8,901 nucleotides of DNA from Candidatus Aminicenantota bacterium (GTDB lineage Bacteria; Acidobacteriota; Aminicenantia; UBA2199), in the NCBI GenBank assembly GCA_023137075.1, contig JAGLQA010000231.1, forward strand, positions 1-8,901, given 5' to 3'. Position numbers and translations under genes: made by a program. Under the pieces are notes generated by a model. That model searched no databases, was not told where the DNA came from, and was given only the letters and a program-made list of their open reading frames with translations. Shown here in pieces: positions 1 to 5,518 of this stretch; within the stretch, counting starts at the first letter, position 1; each line of letters starts with the position of its first letter.

Positions 1-1
1 T

Positions 2-171
2 GATAAGAAGGAATTTTTGAATTCAGATGCAATGGGGCCACCGCCATTTACACGTCGGTTGATGATTTATTAGTGTGGGACCGGGCTTTAGCCGGCAGCA
101 CCCTGTTTTCGGAAAAAACAACCGATTCATTAAACTCCAAAGTAAAAAGATCTATAAATAAACCGCCTTAG
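2..171 (+). pseudogene. Remnant of a beta-lactamase-family serine hydrolase (C-terminal part, frameshifted and truncated)
   Basis: Two overlapping plus-strand frames read as one protein if a single base is restored. The frame from position 2 reads D-K-K-E-F-L-N-S-D-A-M-G. From about 34 the frame one register away continues A-T-A-I-Y-T-S-V-D-D-L-L-V-W-D-R-A-L and ends at the TAG at 169-171. The joined string D-A-M-G-A-T-A-I-Y-T-S-V-D-D-L-L-x-W-D-R-A-L is typical of the late part of class C beta-lactamase/esterase-like hydrolases (Pfam Beta-lactamase). The break lies in the G run at 34-37; one more G would fuse the frames. The family normally continues with a Y-G-Y-G-W-like stretch and an H-x-G motif; neither follows, so the 3' end is missing too. 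The N-terminal part with the S-x-x-K nucleophile lies outside the window. The frameshift could be an assembly error, but that would not explain the early stop. Any natural substrate is unknown. Confidence 0.5.
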
Positions 172-181
172 AGGTACAGAC

Positions 182-2632
182 TCATTGTTCCCGCCCCAAC
201 TCTTTCTTTACTGAAACAACTAGCTCTTCAAGGGTATAAGGTTTTTTTATATATTTTCCTGCCCCGAGCTCCTGTGCTCTTTTCACCCTCTCCGTTTCAG
301 AAAACCCGCTAACGATTACAGCTTTTATTCCTGGTGATATTTTTAACAACTTTTTATACGTTTCAAGCCCGTCAATACCGGGATCCATCAGCATATCAAG
401 CACAATCAGATCATATTTTTTTATCTGAACAAGATCAATAGCCTCTTTCCCGCTTGATGCCTGATCAACATCAAAATTCAACCTTCTCAAATATTCAACA
501 GCGATATCACGGGGATGGTCATCGTCATCAACTACAAGGATCTTTTCCCCCTGCCCCATATAGTCCTGCAGCGGGATTTTGTTGTTAACAACCACTGCTT
601 TCTCTTCCGTTGCAGGAAAAAACAGATTGAAAGTTGTGCCCATCCCTTTTTTACTTTCAATATTAATTATGCCTTTATGGTCTTTTACAGTTCCCCACAC
701 AACAGACATTCCAAGCCCTGTCCCGCTTATTCCCATAGCTTTTTTCGTATAGAACGGTTCAAAAATCTTCTTTTGCTCTTCAGGGTTCAGACCTATCCCT
801 TCATCGGAGATCGAGAGGCGGATATATTTTTTACTCCCACTGCCTTTCGAGAACTCGTACCCGGAAACATTTTTTGTTGAAATTACAATAGTTCCATTTT
901 TTATCATCGATTCTACGCCATTTAAGAAAAGATTCATTATTGTTGCATCAAGGTGAATTTTAGAACCCTTCATATTATATAGATCTTCAGCCAGTCCAGC
1001 CTCAACCTTAATTCCCGGAGAGCTTTTTAATGTCTGCTCATATTGAGGCGATTTGAGAAAGTTCTTTATAACATCATTCAGGTTAAGTATTTCAAAATTT
1101 GTTACACCCCTCCTGGCTAATGTTAGGAGATCCTCCACAATTGCAGCAGCTTTCTGGCCCGAATTCTTCATTTTTTCCGCATATTTTTCTATCGCCTTTT
1201 TATCATTAATATGCATCTTGATAAGTTCCGGGTAACTTACTATGGCAGTTAACACATTATTAAGGTCATGGGCAACCCCACCAGCAAGGTGGCCGAGGGC
1301 TTCCATTTTTTCCGACCTGATCAGTTTTTCCTCAAGTTCCTTTTTTTCGATCTCATGCTTTTTTATTAGAGATATGTCTTTAAAGGTCATAACCCTCATA
1401 TTTTCAGTATCCGGGTTAAATTTTCTTATTGTACTTGCGCAGTATATACTGGAGCTGTTCCTATGAAGAACCTTTACTTCCAGGGGATCACCCGATAGAA
1501 GACTATCCTTCTCTTTAAAAATTTGAAGGGATTCGCTATGGAAAATATTAATAATATTTTTCCCTGCCAGGTTCGATAATTTAAACCCGGTCAGTTCAAG
1601 AAATGCCCGGTTCGCATCAGTTATTATCCCCTCATTATCATAGAATACAATTCCTTCCTCCGCGGCATCGGAAAGTTTTCGGAACCTGCTTTCACTCTCC
1701 TTTAAGGATTCTTCGGACCTTTTCTGAATGATCGCCGAAGCAATCGTTCCGGATATAATTGATAACACTTCGAGGTCTGACTCGGAATAAGCTTCCGGGT
1801 CAGTATAACTCTGAACTGCAACAATCCCGATAACTTCACCTCCCGGAGCTTTAAGAGGAACACCAAGCCAGGACTCGGAATCAACCCCGATAAGTTTGAT
1901 CTCAGAACTTTCAAAAAAATCATCCCTCCTGTATTTATTCGCAAGCAGAGGTTTTTCGGTCTTCATAACATAGTCGGTAAAGCCCCCGGTCAGATCAAGC
2001 ACATCATGGGGATCCTCTATATCCTCCGGATTCTCATCAAACATGAATGGTATCCTGTATAAACTCTTTTCCCTATCCACAACAAGAGCAATATAGTAAT
2101 TTTTAGAATCCATCAGCTTGCCGATCTCTTTCCTGATCAATATCGCAAGCTGTTCAATCGTATTCGATTCACCTGCTGCTTTGGAAATATTATAAAGGAC
2201 ATCGTTTACCTTTTCAGCTTTTTTCCTCCTGGTAATATCCCGAACAACTGCTATAAGGTTCTTCTCTTCATTTCGTTCTATCAGGTTAAGGCTCACCTCA
2301 GTATCAATAAGATCGCCGTTAAACTTTGTATGTTTCCACTCAAAGAACTGGGGAATCCCGCTTAACGCATCATTGACTTTTTTAAACGCTTCATCCTTGG
2401 AATATTTTCCCCCGGGCTGAAATTCCGGCGACAATTCGTATGGCTTCATGCTCAGAAGCTGCTCCTTTGAACTGCAGCCATATAGTTCGATCGCTTTTTT
2501 ATTGCAGTCTATAAAATTCATCCCCTCCATCAAAAGGACTGCATCGTTAGTTGAATCAAGAATTGTTGAAGCGCCGACTCCGATATTATCAAATGTCAGA
2601 GCATTGCTGTTTTTTTTTAACTCTTTTTTCAT
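182..2632 (-). CDS. Soluble hybrid sensor histidine kinase, PAS-GAF-PAS-HisKA-HATPase-receiver
   Basis: 816 residues, no signal peptide or membrane segment, so a cytoplasmic sensor is expected. Domain order: PAS about 20-138 (ending R-D-I-T-R-R-K), GAF about 145-303, second PAS about 315-425, short coiled coil 425-442, HisKA 440-505 with phospho-accepting His455 in G-G-V-A-H-D-L-N-N, ATPase domain about 545-673, receiver 696-812. ATPase motifs visible: N box Asn571, G1 box D610-E-G-I-G, F box F624-E-P-F-Y, G2 box G637-T-G-L-G. Receiver motifs visible: acidic cluster D702-D705, phospho-acceptor Asp746, Ser775 and Lys797-Pro. All catalytic residues are present, so it should be active and pass phosphate from His455 to Asp746. 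No output domain or separate response regulator is in the window, so an unlinked phosphotransfer protein or regulator is likely. The signal cannot be read; PAS and GAF domains can bind haem, flavin, small molecules or nucleotides. ATG at 2632 has only a weak GGAG about 11 bases upstream. It has its own promoter, and its stop lies 10 bases from the convergent hydrolase remnant. Confidence 0.93.
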   Translation of the reverse strand: MKKELKKNSNALTFDNIGVGASTILDSTNDAVLLMEGMNFIDCNKKAIELYGCSSKEQLLSMKPYELSPEFQPGGKYSKDEAFKKVNDALSGIPQFFEWKHTKFNGDLIDTEVSLNLIERNEEKNLIAVVRDITRRKKAEKVNDVLYNISKAAGESNTIEQLAILIRKEIGKLMDSKNYYIALVVDREKSLYRIPFMFDENPEDIEDPHDVLDLTGGFTDYVMKTEKPLLANKYRRDDFFESSEIKLIGVDSESWLGVPLKAPGGEVIGIVAVQSYTDPEAYSESDLEVLSIISGTIASAIIQKRSEESLKESESRFRKLSDAAEEGIVFYDNEGIITDANRAFLELTGFKLSNLAGKNIINIFHSESLQIFKEKDSLLSGDPLEVKVLHRNSSSIYCASTIRKFNPDTENMRVMTFKDISLIKKHEIEKKELEEKLIRSEKMEALGHLAGGVAHDLNNVLTAIVSYPELIKMHINDKKAIEKYAEKMKNSGQKAAAIVEDLLTLARRGVTNFEILNLNDVIKNFLKSPQYEQTLKSSPGIKVEAGLAEDLYNMKGSKIHLDATIMNLFLNGVESMIKNGTIVISTKNVSGYEFSKGSGSKKYIRLSISDEGIGLNPEEQKKIFEPFYTKKAMGISGTGLGMSVVWGTVKDHKGIINIESKKGMGTTFNLFFPATEEKAVVVNNKIPLQDYMGQGEKILVVDDDDHPRDIAVEYLRRLNFDVDQASSGKEAIDLVQIKKYDLIVLDMLMDPGIDGLETYKKLLKISPGIKAVIVSGFSETERVKRAQELGAGKYIKKPYTLEELVVSVKKELGREQ

Positions 2633-2681
2633 AAACTACTCTGCTCCATAGGAAAATCGTTTTTTTCCATATAGGTACTAT

Positions 2682-2710
2682 ACTATAGGATAAAACACTC
2701 CAATTGTCAA
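2682..2710 (-). promoter_or_regulatory. Sigma70-type promoter of the hybrid kinase gene
   Basis: On the minus strand TTGACA (2710-2705) is followed after exactly 17 bases by TATAGT (2687-2682). This is a perfect -35 and a 5/6 -10 at optimal spacing. Transcription should start near 2675, giving a leader of about 43 bases before the kinase ATG at 2632. The kinase is therefore probably transcribed independently of the carboxylase operon upstream on the same strand. Confidence 0.75.
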
Positions 2711-2717
2711 GTGACAA
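2704..2717. promoter_or_regulatory. Perfect inverted repeat over the kinase -35 box (candidate operator)
   Basis: TTGTCA-AG-TGACAA: two perfect 6-base arms around a 2-base centre. It covers the whole -35 element of the kinase promoter and extends upstream of it. A dimeric regulator bound here would block RNA polymerase. No candidate regulator is encoded in the window, and part of the symmetry is forced by the TTGACA consensus itself, so binding is an inference. Confidence 0.4.
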
Positions 2718-2738
2718 GAAGGAATTAGCCCACTATAG

Positions 2739-2780
2739 AAAAAATCCGGGTATTCGATTGGTAGAAACTCCATATTCCGG
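2739..2780 (-). terminator. Probable intrinsic terminator of the carboxylase operon
   Basis: On the minus strand CCGG (2780-2777) with following A/T bases pairs imperfectly with ATACCCGG (2753-2746). A short inner TGG/CCA pairing is possible, and the stem is followed directly by A and six T (2745-2739). It lies about 60 bases past the hydratase stop and before the kinase promoter, where a terminator would be expected. The stem is interrupted and the loop long, so this is moderate evidence only. Confidence 0.45.
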
Positions 2781-2840
2781 TGAAATTTCGAAAAGAAATG
2801 TGCGCGATGCGTGACTGCTGTGACTTTAAAGAGGGGGGAT

Positions 2841-3635
2841 TTAATCCTTTGGGTGCCAATTGGGGGCGCGTTTTTCTAAGAAAGCCTTCATTCCTTCCTG
2901 GGCCTCATCCGCTATCCGCTGTTTCGCTATGAGAGTAACCGTGTAGTCATAGGCGGATTTGAGGTCCATATCTCCTACTTTCAAAAACAACTCCTTGCAC
3001 TTCGCGATGGCATAAGGACCGCAGAGGAGCAATTCCCGGGCTTTCTCAAAGGCAAATTCCAGCAGTTTTTCATGGGGAACGACATAATTAATAAGTTTGA
3101 TTTCCAGAGCCTTTTCCGGGGTAAAACGCATACCTGAGATGAATAACTCCTTCAAGGCGCCTTCTCCCACTTTCTTGATCAGGTAGGGAGAAACGCAGGC
3201 CGGGATAACGCCGATTTTGACTTCCGAAAGGGAAAATTTGGCCTTTTCCGAAGCGACGACAATATCCGAGGCGCCGACAAATCCCATGCCGCCTCCGAAA
3301 GTTCCGCCGTTAACGGCCGCTATCACCGGTTTGCTGAGCGTATAGATTTTGTAAAATACCCGGGCGATTTTTTCGGAGTCTTTCAGGTTCTCCTCGTAAG
3401 TGCAGTTGACAATCTCCTGCATCCACTTCAAATCCGCCCCGGCCGAGAAAGACTTCCCTTCTCCGGTAAATATAACCACCCGGATCTCATCGGATTTATC
3501 GATGGCTTCCAATATGTCCACCAGGTCGTTCAACAATGTTATATTGAAGGCATTGTGAATCTCCGGGCGGTTTAGCCGCACCAGGATAATCCGGTCTTTT
3601 ATTTCATATTTTAAAGTCTCATAACTTTCTTTCAT
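2841..3635 (-). CDS. Enoyl-CoA hydratase/isomerase family protein, LiuC-like (possible 3-methylglutaconyl-CoA hydratase)
   Basis: 264 residues, normal length for the crotonase family. The CoA-binding/oxyanion region shows F63-S-A-G-A-D-L and G114-G-G-M-G. One catalytic Glu is kept (Glu138 in L-S-E-V-K), but the position of the other crotonase Glu (rat Glu144) is Gly118. The stretch L-S-E-V-K-I-G-V-I-P-A-x-V-S-P-Y and the end G-M-K-A-F-L-E-K-R-A-P-x-W are what I associate with LiuC-type hydratases, which add water to 3-methylglutaconyl-CoA in leucine breakdown. As last gene of the operon it would act on the carboxylase product. Start: an ATG at 3668 is in frame but has no ribosome binding site and overlaps the dehydrogenase end; the ATG at 3635 has GGAAGG seven bases upstream and gives the usual N-terminus, so it is chosen. 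Hydratase, isomerase or another crotonase activity cannot be told apart from sequence alone. Confidence 0.88.
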   Translation of the reverse strand: MKESYETLKYEIKDRIILVRLNRPEIHNAFNITLLNDLVDILEAIDKSDEIRVVIFTGEGKSFSAGADLKWMQEIVNCTYEENLKDSEKIARVFYKIYTLSKPVIAAVNGGTFGGGMGFVGASDIVVASEKAKFSLSEVKIGVIPACVSPYLIKKVGEGALKELFISGMRFTPEKALEIKLINYVVPHEKLLEFAFEKARELLLCGPYAIAKCKELFLKVGDMDLKSAYDYTVTLIAKQRIADEAQEGMKAFLEKRAPNWHPKD

Positions 3636-3646
3636 AATCTTACCTT

Positions 3647-3659
3647 CCCACGTTGTGGG
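3647..3659 (-). promoter_or_regulatory. Small hairpin between dehydrogenase and hydratase genes, touching the hydratase ribosome binding site
   Basis: On the minus strand CCCAC-AAC-GTGGG forms a perfect 5-base-pair stem with a 3-base loop. It begins just after the dehydrogenase stop, and its 3' arm shares bases with GGAAGG, the hydratase ribosome binding site. It could tune translation of the hydratase or protect the upstream mRNA end. There is no T run, so it is not a terminator. Confidence 0.35.
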
Positions 3660-3660
3660 G

Positions 3661-4824
3661 TTAGACATCGTAGCAGCCGATGCAACGGGAAATAACCAGG
3701 CGGCAAATTTCCGATGTGCCTTCGCCGATTTCTAAGATTTTCTGATCCCGGTAAAACCGCTCCACATCGTACTCTTTCATGAGTCCGTAGCCACCGTGGA
3801 GCTGCACGGCATGATTCACACAGCGGTGTGCCACTTCGGCGCAGTAGAGCTTTGCCATGGATGCATGTTTTTGATAATCCCTGCCTTGATCGCAAAGCCA
3901 GGCGGCCTTATAAAGCAGGTTCCTGGCGCATTCTATTTCCGTATCCATGTCGGCCAGTTTGAAAGCGTTGATCTGGAAGGTGGAGATAGATTTTCCGAAT
4001 TGTTTCCTTTCTTTGGCATATTTCACGGCCATTTCGAAAGCGCCCTGGGCACAACCCAACCCCATGGCCGCGATGGATAACCGGCCCCGGTCTAAGGTGG
4101 TCAACATCTGGCGAAAACCTTCACCCTGCTTGCCCAATATGCTTTCTTCAGGGACGCGGCAGTCATCGAAAAAGAGTTCCGAAGTGATAGATGCCCGCCA
4201 TACCATTTTTTCATGCATGGTTTTGGTTTCAAATCCCTTTGTGCCCCGTTCCACTAAAAAGCAGGAGTATTCCTTTTTACCATCGGGCCTTTTGCCGGTT
4301 ACGGCCTGCACCGTGCTGCCTAAGCTGTACTCGGTCGAGGCATTTGTAATAAACATCTTCGCCCCGTTTATCACCCATTCGTTCCCGTCTTTGACGGCGT
4401 TGGTTTTGGTTCCGCCCGCATCCGACCCGGCATCCGGCTCGGTCAGGCCAAAACCCCATACTTTCTCGCCGCTGCAAAGGGGGGGCAGATATTTTTTCTT
4501 CTGTTCTTCATTGCCGAAATAGTAGATGGGCCCGATTCCTAAGGAGTTGTGGGCAGCCACGGTTGCGGCCTGGGAGCTGTCGATCCGGGCCAGTTCTTCC
4601 ACCGCTACCATGTAGGGCAGGTAACCGAAACCGTTCCCGCCATACTCCCCAGGCACGGCAAATCCGAATAATCCCAATTCACCCATCTGTTTGGTTATTT
4701 CCGGGGAGAACTTCTCTTTTGCGTCGAGTTCCCGGGCCTGGGGTTTTATAACATTTTCGGCAAAATCTCTAATACTGTCCCGAATCATGTTGGCATCTTC
4801 GGGCAAATCGTAATTCAATGACAT
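3661..4824 (-). CDS. Acyl-CoA dehydrogenase, short-chain/butyryl-CoA type by catalytic base
   Basis: 387 residues, full length for the FAD-dependent family that oxidises acyl-CoA to 2,3-enoyl-CoA and hands electrons to ETF. Seen: N-terminal helical domain 1-120, middle beta domain with F125-G-L-T-E-P-D-A-G-S-D, C-terminal domain with L-H-G-G-Y-G about 343-348 and E-R-F-Y-R-D about 355-360. The catalytic Glu is Glu368 in I-G-E-G-T-S-E-I, as in short- and medium-chain, butyryl- and glutaryl-CoA enzymes. Isovaleryl-CoA dehydrogenases have Gly or Ala there and a Glu in L-D-x-E-R-L; here that site is Gly247 (L-D-R-G-R-L). Start: ATG at 4824 with AAAGGAGG six bases upstream; a TTG one codon earlier is less likely. 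In the operon it should supply the enoyl-CoA for the carboxylase. Context favours a branched or short-chain acyl-CoA, possibly glutaryl-CoA; the exact substrate is unresolved. No ETF genes are in the window. Confidence 0.92.
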   Translation of the reverse strand: MSLNYDLPEDANMIRDSIRDFAENVIKPQARELDAKEKFSPEITKQMGELGLFGFAVPGEYGGNGFGYLPYMVAVEELARIDSSQAATVAAHNSLGIGPIYYFGNEEQKKKYLPPLCSGEKVWGFGLTEPDAGSDAGGTKTNAVKDGNEWVINGAKMFITNASTEYSLGSTVQAVTGKRPDGKKEYSCFLVERGTKGFETKTMHEKMVWRASITSELFFDDCRVPEESILGKQGEGFRQMLTTLDRGRLSIAAMGLGCAQGAFEMAVKYAKERKQFGKSISTFQINAFKLADMDTEIECARNLLYKAAWLCDQGRDYQKHASMAKLYCAEVAHRCVNHAVQLHGGYGLMKEYDVERFYRDQKILEIGEGTSEICRLVISRCIGCYDV

Positions 4825-4885
4825 CAAAAACCTCCTTTATTGTACCTGATTCTTCTAAAAAATTTTTAATTTTTTTCCAATTCTT

Positions 4886-4911
4886 GCTCCGGGTTCGCAA
4901 ACCGCTCCGGG
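4886..4911 (-). repeat. GC-rich repeat and hairpin in the 108-base gap before the dehydrogenase gene
   Basis: GCTCCGGG occurs twice (4886-4893 and 4904-4911, plus-strand reading) flanking a small stem GGTT-CGCA-AACC (4892-4903). On the transcribed strand it is followed by a strongly A/T-rich stretch with AAAAATTTTT before the ribosome binding site at about 4831-4838. This is the only sizeable gap inside the operon. The structure may set the ratio of carboxylase to dehydrogenase mRNA. No convincing internal promoter is visible. Confidence 0.3.
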
Positions 4912-4932
4912 GAAGGGGGAAGGCCGACACGC

Positions 4933-5517
4933 CTATTCGATTAAAAACAGGGATTGGCCGGACTTGACCTCTACCGCGTCTTCGACATAAACCTTCTTTA
5001 CCGTGCCCACGTCCGCTTTATCGGTGCCGTGAAAGATGATGCGGTTGAAGGTTTTCATCACTTCGATTAATCCTAAAGCTTTACCCTTTTCTATCTTCTG
5101 GCCGACCTCTACAAAGGACGGCGCATCGGGAGACGGTTTTTTGTAAAATATCCCGGCGGTAAAAGCAGTGATAACAAACCCTTCATCCGCATCGGCCGCA
5201 GCATCGCCTTTAGATTTGCCGGGAGCTGCTTCTTTTCCCGATTCTACCAACTGCTGCTCCGGATTAAGCCGGAACAACTCCTGGCCGAACTCAACCGGGA
5301 TAATCCTGTCCCGCTTTTTATCGACGATAACTTTGCCCTGGATATTACCGGGTAAATAGAGATCGTAATGGGAGTTCATTACCCTGAGCCTGCCCACAAA
5401 GGCTCCGGGAGAAAGAAATGTGCCTGATGGATGGGCGATGGTAAAATATCCTACCTTTGGAGAAAAGATTGAGTGTTCCGAGTCTTTTGTTTCTGATAAT
5501 ACCGTTAGTGGGGCCAT
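4933..5517 (-). CDS. Biotin carboxyl carrier protein of an acyl-CoA carboxylase, with two biotinyl-like domains
   Basis: 194 residues from ATG 5517. The C-terminal domain (about 113-194) is a biotinyl/lipoyl fold with L-I-E-V-M-K-T-F-N; Lys155 is the expected biotin attachment site (M-K-T rather than the common M-K-M). It would shuttle carboxybiotin between the biotin carboxylase and the carboxyltransferase encoded just upstream. The N-terminal part (about 17-85) aligns with the same fold: V-G-R-L-R-V-M-N-S matches L-G-L-I-E-V-M-K-T, and F-G-Q-E-L-F-R-L matches S-G-Q-S-L-F-L-I, but Asn48 replaces the lysine. An Ala/Gly/Lys-rich linker (about 90-112) joins them. Start: an ATG at 5532 is in frame, but GGAGGT lies inside its first codons seven bases before the ATG at 5517, one base past the carboxyltransferase stop, so the second ATG is chosen. 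A lipoyl rather than biotinyl protein is unlikely given the partners. Confidence 0.85.
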   Translation of the reverse strand: MAPLTVLSETKDSEHSIFSPKVGYFTIAHPSGTFLSPGAFVGRLRVMNSHYDLYLPGNIQGKVIVDKKRDRIIPVEFGQELFRLNPEQQLVESGKEAAPGKSKGDAAADADEGFVITAFTAGIFYKKPSPDAPSFVEVGQKIEKGKALGLIEVMKTFNRIIFHGTDKADVGTVKKVYVEDAVEVKSGQSLFLIE

Positions 5518-5518
5518 T

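Noticed and set aside
3636..3668. Longer hydratase start at 3668
   Set aside because: No ribosome binding site; the added residues are encoded by the hairpin and Shine-Dalgarno region, and homologous proteins begin near the 3635 start.
3632..3895. Minus-strand reading frame of 87 codons at the dehydrogenase/hydratase junction
   Set aside because: It lies in another frame over the well-supported dehydrogenase C-terminus, is rich in Arg and Cys, and matches no family; a shadow frame.
3947..4522. Plus-strand frame of 191 codons antisense to the dehydrogenase
   Set aside because: Covers the conserved core of the acyl-CoA dehydrogenase on the opposite strand, has no ribosome binding site and no recognisable motif.
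4825..4932. Internal promoter before the dehydrogenase gene (TACAAT near 4836-4843 side)
   Set aside because: The -10-like box runs into the ribosome binding site and no -35 box lies at suitable distance.
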